DNA from: Anniella stebbinsi
Taxonomy: Eukaryota > Chordata > Lepidosauria > Squamata > Anniellidae
Direction of reading: 5' to 3'
Assembly (NCBI GenBank): GCA_029215795.1
Contig: JARDYH010000007.1
Span: 66,208,763-66,272,762 of the forward strand
Length of the DNA stretch: 64,000 nt
Shown here one piece after another: positions 11,150 through 22,000 of this stretch. The stretch's first letter is position 1. Each line of letters begins with the position of its first letter. A program made the translations under genes and the position numbers. Below the pieces are notes generated by a model, which made no database searches, was not told where the DNA came from, and saw only the letters and a program-made list of their open reading frames with translations.

Positions 11150-11760
11150 TGGAAAGGCGCGGCTCGAACCAGCTTCCCGTTCGCAGCCTAAACGATACAT
11201 CCCTTATGTTCTTCCCGAGCACAGCTCGACATCGGGGAGCGCGTTCCCGGGCTAGGGCCGGGCACGTGCACGACCTCCGCCGACCGCAACCGGGGCGAAA
11301 ATGGATCGAGGGGCAGCGCCTCTATGAAACTGGAGCTCCTGCCCCACGTGGCCGTCAGCCCCTTCCTGGGAACGCCCCTTCGCGGCGGGGGAACCAATCC
11401 GGTGCGAGTAGAACGCAGCGACCGTGTCTCAGCGTTCTACGGCCGGCTCCCAACGTTCTACGGCGCCACCTTGGAGTTCTTGCTGGAGGCGGGTGAGAGT
11501 GGCCTTGCTCTCCCTCCGGTGGCTGGAGGAGACCGCTAGCCCCGGCCCGTCTCCTCCTTCCCGGGGACGTACATAAGCTGCCAGGGATCCAGGCCCCGGG
11601 GTGGTGGGTAGGTGGGTGCGGGTCTTCTCGGGTTCCCGGGGTGGGGGTGGAGACCCCCAGCAGCCAGCCTCACCGAGGTTCGGGGTGAAACGGAGGAAGC
11701 TGCCGGCCCGGCGATCTCTTCCAGCCTCCCTCGAGCGCCCCTCTCTCCCCCTTGGCTGGA
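11150..11760 (+). promoter_or_regulatory. CpG island; probable SDHAF1 promoter and noncoding first exon
   Basis: This CpG-dense segment contains two CACGTG E-boxes (11263-11268, 11345-11350) and a CCAAT (11394-11398), followed by a donor-like GTGAGAGT at 11493. An acceptor (TTTCCCAG, ending 14277) sits 58 bases before the SDHAF1 ATG. I infer a 5' UTR intron of about 2.8 kb linking the two. The open frames through the island show no protein similarity I know. Confidence 0.45.
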
Positions 11761-11774
11761 AAAGACAGCATACA

Positions 11775-11855
11775 AGGGGGTGGACTGCAAGTCCCATCAT
11801 TCCCAACCTGCATGGTCATTGATGGGAGTTGCAGTCCAATACACCTGGGGCAGAG
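11775..11855. repeat. Palindromic 'ACTGCAACTCCCATCAT' repeat
   Basis: GGACTGCAAGTCCCATCATT and its inverted partner AATGACCATGCAGG / GATGGGAGTTGCAGTCC form a stem of about 30 bases. Confidence 0.7.
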
Positions 11856-12054
11856 ATACGGTTGTGGGGGGGGGGGGGGAGGCTGCTTTAGACGCTTCGC
11901 TTCCCCTTTGCAGAACTGGTGAGGCTGCTATTGTTTTTACATTGGCCTCACGACGACCCTGTCAGGTAGACCGGGGACGCTGCGCTTCCCGTTTTGCTAC
12001 GGCTGCGGAGTTTAATCCAGTCTTCGCACAAACTGCTGCCCTCCGGATGTGTAG

Positions 12055-12275
12055 AACTAACAACTCCAGTGGCCAAGGTGCCTGGGCAGGAATTATGGGA
12101 ATTGTAATTTAGTCAATTACCCAGGTGCTAAATCAGGTGTGTGGGACTGCAATTCCCATCATCCCCAGCTAGCATTGTCATCTTTCCCAGCCATTGGCCA
12201 TGCTGACTGGGAATGATGGAATTTGCGTTCCGGCACATCTGGAGGCCACCAGATTGGGGGAGGCTGTTCTAAAAA
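12055..12275. repeat. Two adjacent copies of the same palindromic repeat family
   Basis: One degraded arm (12060-12115) precedes a full palindrome (about 12130-12275), with CTGCAATTCCCATCATCC facing GGAATGATGGAATTTGCG and the usual CATCTGGAGGCCACCAGATTGG end. Confidence 0.7.
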
Positions 12276-12429
12276 TTTCAAGTCGCCTAGGACGCCCTCC
12301 TGGGTTGAAAGGTGACTCAGAAATATTTGCTTAAGTGTAAATAACTGATTAAAAACAATTGGCTAAAGTTTTCTCCCCCCACCCCCAAACTAATCAGGCA
12401 GCAGCACATTATTAAATGCAAACATTTAA

Positions 12430-13240
12430 TAATGTTTTTAAGAATGTGGTAGGCCCCCACTCTCTTGGCTTTTAGAAAAGGCATGAAGACATACTTTTTA
12501 AATTATGTAGTTTTGTTTTCCGGTTTTTAATTTTTCTTTTTAAAAAGTGTTAAGTTTTTATTGTTTTAAATTGTAATGCCGCCTTGATGGCTTTTTATCA
12601 AATAAGCCGGTACATAGATGTTAATAATAGATAGTAATAATCATGCAAGCGCTTATAAGAGTTGCACATAGCAAACGCCGTCTCTCACATGCAGGAGGAA
12701 ATGTCTCCTGCTACAACATCTGCGCACATCATCTAAAAACAAAGGATGTTCGCTTCTTACTTTAAGAATATTGTATTTACCCATATGCAAATTTATGTAA
12801 ATTTAAGCAATGGATTAATGTATTAAAAAGCCCCCCCCCGATGATTTACAATAATTTAAAATCTTATAATTTTATTTATCGTATTTTTACCCCGCTCCCC
12901 AGCCAAAAAAGGGTCTCGGAGGGGCTTACAATCAATTAGCATAGAAGACAGTTCCTGCCCTCAGGCTTACAATCTAAAAAAGACACGACACACAAGGAAA
13001 AGGAGCTGGGAAGGGAAGAGGGGGGAAGAAGTCAAATTAAAAGCAGCTAGAAAATGGGTCCTCAAGAGGAAAGATAAAATACACAAAAAGCTCTGCAAAA
13101 CAGACATGCCTCCGCTGCCTGCCTAAAAGGCAGCAAAGAAGGCCCCAAAAATCTCCCATTGGGAAGGAGTTCCATGATAAGGGGGCCACCACTGAACGAC
13201 CCCGTTCTTGTGTCCCAGGCAACTGATGGAATTCAGGACG
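12430..13240 (-). repeat. LINE 3'-UTR-like fragments
   Basis: The 12870-13240 part reads in reverse as the squamate repeat 'ATTGTAAGCC...GACCC' with 'GGAATTCCATAAT' type phrases (shared with 35140-35530 and 52625-53300). The 12430-12620 part has the forward 'GGCATGAAGACATACTTTTTAAA...GTAATGCCGCCTTGATGGC' phrase. No coding sequence remains. The precise LINE family is not certain. Confidence 0.5.
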
Positions 13241-13297
13241 GGTCTCTCAAGATCATTGCAGTTGATGGGCAGGTCTATATGGGAAGCACACGATTAA

Positions 13298-13535
13298 ACA
13301 AGTGTGGCCTAGTAGCTAAAGTGTTGGACTGGGAGTGGGGAGATCCGGGTTCTAGTCCCCACTCGGCCATGGAAAACCACTGGGTGACTTTGGGCCAGTC
13401 AGAGACTCTCTCAGCCCAGCTTACCTCACAGGGTTGTTGCTGTGAGGATAAAAATGGAGAAGAGGAGGATTATGTACGCCTCCTTGGGTTCCTTGGAGGA
13501 AAAAAGGCAGGATATAATGCAATAATATAAATAAA
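13298..13535 (+). repeat. tRNA-derived SINE, nearly full length
   Basis: The head GGCCTAGTAGCTAAAGTGTTGG contains an A-box and GGTTCTAGTCCCC a B-box. The body continues with CACTGGGTGACTTTGGGCCAGTCA and ACCTCACAGGGTTGTTGCTG, and ends CTTGGAGGAAAAAAGGCAGG followed by an AATAAATAAA tail. This is the common squamate tRNA-SINE architecture. Confidence 0.85.
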
Positions 13536-14335
13536 TAAAAACTAATTGGGCTGCAGCCCTACATCTTACCGCTGGGGAACTGAGGGGGAGAAAATAACTA
13601 TAATGAGGAAGTCTAACTTGATAGCAAACGTGTTTTGGCCCAAATATTGATCTGTGAATCTTGTTGCTCCCTTCTTTCTGTTTTTTTAAGAAATCTGAAA
13701 CATTTAGATCAGCTCCTGGGCTGGTCTAAATGTTTCCCCATATTGGGGGCATGGGGGAGCCCTTTGGATGGATACTACATATCCAGACCTCCCCCCACTC
13801 TGCCCACATCATGCCCCCAATGGCCTACTTTTTACCTCCTGTTGTTGGACTCCTAATGTTGGAGAGGTAAGAGCTACAGATCTTTCCTTGGATATGTGAT
13901 CGCAAATCTCCCTCCGAATTTGGAGCTTCATCTCTGACATTGGAGGGGGAAATCTGATATATCTTAAGGCCCGGGGACTGTGGATTGCAGCCATAATCAA
14001 TTAATTGCTTAGATTAATTAACTTAAAGGCTTTTAATGGACTAAAAAGGTCCCTCCTCCTAATTAACCAAGCAGCAAATATTTACAAAGATTTAAAAAAA
14101 TATATAAGTCCTTGTAAAAAAGTGCAGATTGTAAATTGCTCAGTCAGTCAATCAACTAAAGCTCAGTTGCTTATTCTATTAAAATGGCTTAATTTGGGCT
14201 GTAGATTCTTCCGTTTATGAAAACTTTGGACTTTACCCCCAGCCTTTATTCTGATGTATGTTCTTCTGGTTTCCCAGCTCCTGCTTTGACTCGCTGATTC
14301 TGCCTAGCCGACTGGGAGGGAGGAGCGGTTGCTCC

Positions 14336-14587
14336 ATGGCTCGCCACAGCAAACTCCAGAAGCAAGTGCTCAGCCTATACCGAAACTTCTTACGGGCCGG
14401 CAAGGACAAGCCGGGCTTCCTGCCTCAGATACGGGCCGAGTTCCGGAAGAACGGCCAGATCCCCCGGACGGATGTCATGCTTATCGAATACCTTGTCCGG
14501 CGCGGACAAAGGCAACTGGAGCTACTCCAGGATGTCCACACCAAGCAGATGGGGGCCTTTGTCCAAACGAAGCAAGAAGAGCGGTGA
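14336..14587 (+). CDS. SDHAF1: SDHAF1, succinate dehydrogenase complex assembly factor 1 (83 aa)
   Basis: The uninterrupted frame starts at ATG 14336 (context GCTCCATGG, a good Kozak match) and ends TGA 14585-14587. The protein begins [20 protein letters not shown], close to the human [20 protein letters not shown] start as I know it. The LYR motif is at residues 14-16, followed by the basic segment and the conserved [15 protein letters not shown] helix and MGAFV. Family knowledge: SDHAF1 is a mitochondrial matrix LYR protein that helps iron-sulfur insertion into SDHB of complex II and contacts the HSC20 chaperone through its LYR motif. The reptile protein is shorter than human (about 115 aa) because it lacks the disordered C-terminal tail after MGAFV. 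The coding exon is single, as in human, but an acceptor at 14276-14277 suggests a spliced 5' UTR. The frame could open further upstream, but upstream in-frame starts precede the acceptor. Confidence 0.95.
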   Translation: MARHSKLQKQVLSLYRNFLRAGKDKPGFLPQIRAEFRKNGQIPRTDVMLIEYLVRRGQRQLELLQDVHTKQMGAFVQTKQEER

Positions 14588-15207
14588 CCCTCTACCAGAT
14601 TTTATAGACTGAACCATTTCTCCTAGCTGCCGACTTTTAGGATAGCTCAGACCAGGGGGTGGGGGAGACGGTGGGTCAGATGGACGTAAGCACAGCAAAC
14701 CGGAGTAAACATGGCTGCGTCTGGCGCATGCAGACTGAATGCTCGCTGCGAAACCCAAGACAGCCACCGGAGAGTGATGTTGAGAACCATCCGTTCCATT
14801 CCCCTTCTGCCTCTCTGCTGCGTTCGTCTTTTCAGAAGCAAACGAAGAGCAGGGCTTTTTGATGGATTTAAAGCTGTTTTAAGCCGGTTTAATGGATGCG
14901 GCTCACCCTGAGGAATTTTGGAACCGCCAGTCTGCGTGGGTGCTGAGAGTGTTGTTTTTGGAGTCCTGTGTTACTGTGCAGATGTTTTGATTTTAGCCTT
15001 TGATGGTTTTGTAGAGGCAACGAAGAGGGCCTCACTTCTGTAACACTGGCGCAAACAGCCATGCACGCCGCGGCAAGCAATCTGCACCTTAACACAGAGC
15101 CGTTTGGCAGATTATAGTCCCTTTTCCTCCTGCTTAATATTAATCATGTCAACTTATACCCATGGGTATAATACCATCCTTGAAAGAGGAGGGCAAAACC
15201 TCGTCTC

Positions 15208-15239
15208 GTTACGTGCGTTGATTCGTGAACGCACGTAAC
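15208..15239. repeat. Perfect 12-bp inverted repeat (hairpin)
   Basis: GTTACGTGCGTT and AACGCACGTAAC are exact reverse complements separated by an 8-base loop. The arms contain ACGTGCGT. No neighbouring repeat family explains it. Confidence 0.8.
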
Positions 15240-17549
15240 TCCTGGACGTTTGAACAGTTCAGGAATGAGGCACTTGATATTGTTTATCGTTGTCTGTGGG
15301 GACACATCCTTAAATGCCACATTTGAGAACCTGTTGTGTCTGGTAGATTAAGGATAGGCCACCCGGTTTCCTCAGGATGGTTTGGACTACAACTCCCATC
15401 AGCCCCAGCCAACACAGCCAATGATTATTGGAGTTATCCAGGAAACCTGGAGGGCACCAAGTTGCCCGCCCCTGTGATAGGTGAAGGGAAATTGGGATAA
15501 GCACCTCCCTTCACAACGAAGGAAAAGGAGACGAATCCTGTTCTATAAAAACGTGCGTTTCTAAGCACCGTCAAAACACTCCTGTTGGCAACGGTGGCGG
15601 AAATAAAATTGCCTGCATATCGTGTATGTATGTATGTTTACTTGTGTATTTGTGTAGTCTGTGGGATAGAATCCTGTGGTACCTTCCAGACTGCCTGCAA
15701 CCCTCTACACAGTTTCGTGGGAGTGAGTCCTGTTGCTTACTTTTGAATAAACATGTGTAGGTTTGCATTGTAAGGCATAGATTTGAAGATAAGTTAATTT
15801 AAGGACGTTCACGTAAGAAAAGCTTCACTTTCTGTCCTTCCCCCGAGTGTGGGAGAGGAGGATGGGGGTACAGGTAGAAATGACCCAAAATTGGGTTTGG
15901 ACCCCAAGATAACTTAAAGATGTTCATGGCAGGAACGTTTCTCTTCCCCTCCTGCCCCTAGTAGACCCTACACACACTTATTTTTTTCCAGAAAAAGTTT
16001 AGAAGGGGGAGATGGAGCAGTTAAAAGAAAAATTGATGTCTCTTTTGGTGCTATTTTGTGTAGGTCTGATAGGACCCTGTAGGGTAAAGGGGGTTAGGAT
16101 GGATTCTCTCGTCAGTTCCTCAGTCTCTGACTTTTTATAATCTCCAGCCCTGATTCCCTATTTCTGCAACCTTATTGTCCCTCCTTGGATGGGAGACTCT
16201 GCTTTATGCAGTTCCCATGACACAGCCGAGTCCCTTAAAAGTTGCAGCAGACTGGGCCCTGCTCACTCCGTCTTGCCCGAGAAATCCCCCACCTTAAATC
16301 TATAAAGGCGTAATGGGAATGGAGAGCCTTATCTCGGAAGGAAGAAGGCGAAGTTCGTGCTGACGCTGGAGTAGGGGAGGTTGGCCCAACCGGAATTAGC
16401 CGCTACCATACCTATGCCTCTCTGCACGTAAGTAGACCGCCTGACCTTGCATGCCCGGGTGTTCCTGGTTTGAGGGGGAGACGGCGTCATTCATGAAACC
16501 AAGCTCTTTGAAGCTGTTTCCGTCAATAATCGGTTTGGCAATCAATTACCACTTTGGCTATGTAGCAGCCAACCTGGCTCTGTTGGTGAACAGTCGTTCG
16601 TTCTTTATTTACGGCCAACAGGCCAAACATTGGTGAACAGCCAAGTTAACGTATGAAAATGCGCAAGGGGGGCACGCACAGCTAGGGATATTTTTTGGGA
16701 AGTCAGGCCGATTGGATGCAGTGGGGCTCATGTCTCAGCCAGTCTGATGCTTGTTTACTCAAGAATAAGTCCCAATGATTTCAATGGCAACTTACTCCCA
16801 AGTAAATGCACATTGCAGCCATAGGATGTTAGGTAGGTACAAGCGAATGCTAAACTTGGGGGACATTTGGGTCAATCCAGTAGGGCTCTTGTGGCATTCA
16901 CCTCCTCCTTCCTGCTCTCAGTTTATAATTTCACATGAAGCTCAAGTCACCTTGGAACTTTTTTTTTAAGCCAGCGACGTGATTGTGGCCGATGCGGAAG
17001 AACAGGCTTCATTCATGTGCTTCCTGGCCTGTGTCGGTTTTATGTTTGCGCTGCAGACTTTTGGGGCCCCCCCTGGCCACCCAAAAGACTGTTACTTATT
17101 TGCTTGCTAACCACGCTTCACTGCACCTTTCTGCCAATGCACTCGAGAAAGTTTGCAAAGTTAAAATCAGGGCACAAAACCTAACAGAAATGATACAAAA
17201 CAAAAAGGGGGTGTGAAGGAAGATGGCATAAAAAGCAAATTCAGGGCCTGATTTGTACACGATGTTCGATGGCCATTATAATGACAAGACTAGCAGGCTT
17301 CAGCTGTAGCCTGAAGTTTCCACACATTTTCAAACCAGCCCTCCTCCTCCTTGCCGTTGACGCTTCACTGCAAAGGTTCCTGACTCTGAATGTTCAGAAT
17401 TTTCCTAGGTTGCATTCATGTTCTCTTCCTCTCCTCAGCTACCAGCATCTGGATCTTCAAACCATTACTACTTTGTAGCTCAGAACAGCCATGCTCTCCT
17501 TGACCAGAGGTAACCAGCGTAACTTTGCTTTAGGGTGCATCAGCCATCC

Positions 17550-17665
17550 CTGATCCATGTTGTATTACAACCCCCATAATCCCTAGCCAATATGGTGGAC
17601 ATCCTGAATGAGGCTGATGGGAGTTGTAGGCTAAACATCTGGAGGGCGCCAGATTGAGGAAGGTT
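17550..17665. repeat. Palindromic 'ACAACCCCCATAATCCC' repeat copy
   Basis: This full copy of the dispersed palindrome has ATTACAACCCCCATAATCCC facing GATGGGAGTTGTAGGC and ends CATCTGGAGGGCGCCAGATTG. Confidence 0.7.
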
Positions 17666-17998
17666 GGGACGTACCGCAAAGGTACAGTGGCTATTATCTC
17701 AGGGCTGCAGCCCAAGGAGGTATCCTGTGATTACATAGACAAGAAAGTCCAGAGGTCCTTATAGGTCCTCATTATTATGAAATCAGTACATCACCAGAAG
17801 AAATGGTGAGGCATCAGGTCAGGTGTTGAACTTTAACAGGTGTCCCATATGCTCTTTATTAATGTATGAAGTCCTGTTTAGTATTGAATATTGGGCGACT
17901 TTTCTGTAGGTTTCTCTCACAGAGAGCCTTCGTACCAAGCAGGCAACAATCCACATGTTAATGGTTGCTAGCTGTCTGACGCTGATAAGGGTGTAATC

Positions 17999-18243
17999 TG
18001 GGGCTGTGCACGGATCCGGATCCCGAATCCAGATCGGATCCGTGATCTGGATCCGATCCTGGTCTGTGCACAGCCCTCCCTCCCGCTCTCCCTGCTCCCT
18101 CCCTCCCCCAATCGTCCTCCTTACCTGCAGGCGATTGGGGGGAAGGAGCGGGGAGATCCGAGGCGGATCGGGTCGGATCGGGCCCGATCCGGACCTCCCA
18201 GATCAGGATCCAGATTGGATCGGGGGGTCTGTGCACAGCCCTA
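17999..18243. mobile_element. hAT-like MITE with 8-bp target-site duplication (245 bp)
   Basis: The 8-mer GTGTAATC occurs at 17991-17998 and again at 18244-18251, exactly flanking an element whose ends are TGGGGCTGTGCAC and GTGCACAGCCCTA (inverted, one mismatch). An 8-bp duplication and TAGGG-type ends are hallmarks of hAT transposons. The interior is packed with GGATCC and GATC words and has a second internal copy of the GTGCACAGCCC end at 18066-18076. There is no transposase, so the element is non-autonomous. Confidence 0.85.
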
Positions 18244-18569
18244 GTGTAATCCTCATGTCAACAGTTACGCAGCTGCCTAATTTCCTCTGTTTGCTTTACT
18301 GTTTTATCTTGCTAGGGAGATGAGGAGGATTTCTTCCCCCCCACCCCATCTGTGTTGGAATACCTAGCATCCCCTGGTTGAGGAAGCCCATCATAACGGT
18401 ACCAGGGACAGAGGCACATTATTCTGTGTCCGCATAGAAATGCAGCCAAACACATATGTGGCCACTCTAAGTCTTGACCATGGATGTACGGTACCCCTTT
18501 TTGATCTCCACTGCCACCTGTGTTCCTAGAAGAGCCCTTCAAAGCTGGCACCCTCCCAATGCCTTGCAC

Positions 18570-18680
18570 TACACATCTCATCTTTTGGGACCACACTTCC
18601 CAAAAAGCCGTGCTGGCTGAGAATGATGGGAGATGTGGTCCCATACATCTGGAGGGTTGTCAGGTTGGGAGAGGTTGTGC
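18570..18680. repeat. Dispersed palindromic repeat copy
   Basis: CTACACATCTCATCTTTTGG faces GATGGGAGATGTGGTCCCA, followed by CATCTGGAGGGTTGTCAGG. This is a diverged member of the family at 17550. Confidence 0.6.
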
Positions 18681-18949
18681 TGGAGAGTGCATGGTAGCTC
18701 TCCAGAATTCTGGATAAGTAAACAAAACAGGGCAGGTGAGGAGGTGAAATCTGGGGTATGTAGTTCCATAAAGGATTGTAGATAGTATGCGCACTACACA
18801 GAAGTAACCAGCGTGGATATTAGTGCATATTTTACCGCTTCTCTCCTGAACGGAGTGGAGAAATCGCGTGGCGTTCTGGGCTTAAATGCCTCCAACTGGT
18901 CTGATGTGAGATTTGTCTTTTCTTTCTGCCAATGCCGTTCCCGTTGCAG

Positions 18950-19081
18950 AATTCCAGAACAAGGATGACGCCTACTGCTTTTCCTTAGCTAAGGCCCTTT
19001 ACTGCGTCTCCACGCCCGTGACAGTTGGGTTTTACGCTCCATGGGGACACTGCAAAAACTTCCTCTTGCATCGGATCCAAG
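18950..19081 (+). CDS. NKPD1: NKPD1-like copy 1, exon with P-loop region
   Basis: Acceptor CCGTTGCAG ends at 18949. The frame FQNKDDAYCFSLAKALYC then VTVGFYAPWGHCKNFLLHRIQ ends at donor GTGAGC (19082). Entry phase needs one base from an unseen upstream exon; exit phase 1. Confidence 0.8.
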
Positions 19082-22000
19082 GTGAGCGTTCCCTCTTTAT
19101 TGTGCAGAGCAGTGGAAGGCAAGGGCTCCGTCACACGACATGCAACTCCATCTACGGAGCTCATTCCTGCTGGCTGAGATCCTGGCCGGCAGCATGAGTG
19201 GATTTATGGGAATGGGTTGCATTGCATGCGTTGGCCTCTGAGTGCCGATGTGCCAGGAGAGCAAAAAGCACTCGTTTTGATTTCCTGGCAGAAACTCTCA
19301 CATAAAATAAATGTGAATTCACCGATCTGCACCATTTATTCCGCGTTTCTTTGGCAGAGAACGTGAGTTTCATGGTTGCAACGTGTGGGTATATTTATTG
19401 GCCACACCGTTTTGTCTTCCCTGCCTTTGTATACCACCTTTCCTCCAAAGAGCTGCCTTTTAGCACCACAGCCACCCTGTGAGGTGGACAGAGCTGAGGG
19501 ATAGTGATTGGTTGAATGCCCAAGGAGCTTCACGGATAAGCAAGGATTTGAGTTTAGGTTTCCCCAGTCTAACCCCTCATGGGTGAGCGTCACTCAGCAG
19601 GAAAGCAAATGAAACATGAGAGGCCTTCACAAAACGTGAGTCTGAACTTGACTTAGCCCAACCTGGCACTCTCCGGAGCTGTGGACTGCAACTCCCATAA
19701 TTCCCAGAGGCATCTAATTGGTCCCTGTGTGAAACAGGATGCTGGATTAGATGAGCCTTTGGTCTGCTCCAGCAGGGCTCCTTTTATCTTCTTATGCTCC
19801 CAACGCACAACTCTCGAACTGAGATATCAGCATGTGGTGCATTTTCATCCTTGATCTCATCTATTCATTATTTTTTCCTGGAGAGAGATGAGGGAAAGGG
19901 GACAAACTCTTCTCCCCCATCTTGCCTGCCCCAGAGCCTTTGGCATCCCAATGAACAGCCTGGTCCAATAATATTTTATTAAAATGCCTACAAAATAAAA
20001 GCATTTATTTATTATTGATTTATTTGTTACATTTATATCCTGCCTTTCCTGTAAGGTAGCTTACATGATCCTTCTCTCCATTTCATCCTCCCAACAGCCC
20101 TGTGAGGTAGACTAGGCTGAGAGTCAGTGACTGGCCCACAGTCATCTAGAGGACTTCATGGCCCAGTGGGGACAAGAACCCGGATCTCCTGAGTCCCAGG
20201 CCAACTTCTAACCACTACACCAGACTGGCTCTCCAGGTTGGAGGAGAGCCAAGCGTTGTACAATAGATAGAAACGAAGGCAACTCCTGCTGACAATCTCA
20301 GGTCTAAATCTCTTCCTCTCCATCTCAGGCTACATGCGTCTTCTGTCGTGGAAAAAAGACCAACAGGAATTCCAGCGGACCGGCTTGAAACAGCGAGGGG
20401 CTTCCGGTTGGGACCTGGTTTCTGTCGTCCTCCTCATGATCTTCTATCGGCCTGTCCTGACACCGCAGCACAGGCAGAGAAAGAACGTGCAGCACATCTT
20501 CATCCATTTCAGCGCCTGGGAATATGCCGGAAGCGACCAGCTCTGGGCAGGCCTCATCACCGCCCTCTGCGACGGCATTGAGGGCCATTTCGGCCTAGTC
20601 CCCATGAGCGTCTACCGAGCCGTGGGCAGGAAATGTGGCATTGTTGAGGCCCCTCTCCATAAGGAATGGATCAGCAAGAAATATCTCTGCCTGCCTTTGT
20701 GGGCCGCTACCCTTCTGGTGACTGGGGCAGCTTCTGGGGTTGCTGTCCTCATCTTCCTTTTCGGCATCCCTGTTGGCAATGCTTCTGGGGACGCCATTGC
20801 AATTGTCGAGGGCCTCGGGGCCACGGCGGTCGGAATCACTGCAGCGGCAGCCATCCGGATGGGCGTCATGGTGGCTCGGAATGTGGTCATCACCCAGAAG
20901 GCCCATCTGGAGAGGCAGATGAACCGGACGGACCTCAGCGCCCAGCTGGGCTTCATGAGCAACGTGAAGAGGGAGGTCAAGATCATTGCCAAATTTCTCC
21001 AGTTCATGGAGATCTTCCAACGGAGGAAACTCCGGGTGGTGTTGGAGATCACCAGCTTGGACCACTGTAGTCCTGACAAAGTGGTGGGCGTTCTGGATGC
21101 CATGAACATCCTCCTTTCAGACAATGAGGCACCTTTCGTCTCCATCCTCGTGGCTGACCCGAGCATCATCGTGGACTGTGTGGAGAGCTCCCTGTACATG
21201 AAAGGCATGGCCAACAACGGCTACGAATTCTTGAACCGTATCATCACGCTCCCTTTTTCGGTCCCCAAAATGGACAGTTACACCAAGCTGCAGCTGATAA
21301 GGAGCCTTGTGGACTGCCGGGAGGAGCAGGAGAAAAGTTTCGAAGAGGAGGAAGGGGCGGGAGGGGGCCTCCAGCAGGAAAACCAGGCAGGCTTGCGCCT
21401 TTGCCATGATTCTGCCGATCAGAACACACTTGACAGAGCCGGAGATGATTCCATGGTGCCTTTAGTTGTTGTCATTCCTGGGAAGGAAGCGCCGTTGAGA
21501 AGAAGGTGCAGGAAAGGTTTCAAGGCCAAAGACCTGATCCAGGAGGCTTTTGAATTCCTCTTGGATGAGAGCATGAAGGAGTTCATGACAGACAACATGG
21601 TGCAAATGAAACGCATCATCAACACCATCTCTGTCACCGTCAGGCTCATGGCCACAGAGGTCCCGCAGGACAAGCTTTGCCCACGGAAGGTGACATCCTG
21701 GGTGCTCCTGGCCAACCAATGGCCTTGCCGATTGAGCTGGATCCTGCAGTGCATTGAGGACGAGGAGCAGATGGGCCGGTTGGGCATGTGCCTGGAGTGC
21801 CAGCTCGCTCCCGACCTCTTCCTGTGGGAGGTGTATGGCAAGTACGCAGAAGAACTCGACATGATCAGACCCCAGCTGGAGAAGCTGTTGGAGCTGGACA
21901 GGGACCCCGAGCTCTTCCACAGCTTCCTTTCTGGAAGGTTCCGGGTGGAGGACGCCAACTTCTTCCTGCCGTACACGGTCAACTTGGACTCCTCCTTGAA

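Larger units (their letters stand above)
14588..17998. other. Intergenic interval after SDHAF1
   Basis: No coding exon is supported. The first several hundred bases are probably SDHAF1 3' UTR, but no confident poly(A) signal was found. It holds a perfect hairpin (15208-15239), dispersed repeat copies at about 15370-15470 and 17550-17665, and fragments of the 'AAGTCCCATTGA...TTACTCCCAAGTAAATG...ATTGCAGCC' repeat at about 15720-15775 and 16750-16835. Confidence 0.6.

Noticed and set aside
15746..15751. AATAAA as the SDHAF1 poly(A) signal
   Set aside because: It lies inside a dispersed repeat phrase (GAATAAACATGTGTAGG), so it is not evidence for a gene end.
16414..16427. ATGCCTCTCTGCAC followed by GTAAGT as first coding exon of NKPD1-like copy 1
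   Set aside because: The exit phase (2) does not match the entry phase of the exon at 18950 (needs 1 base), and nothing else supports it.
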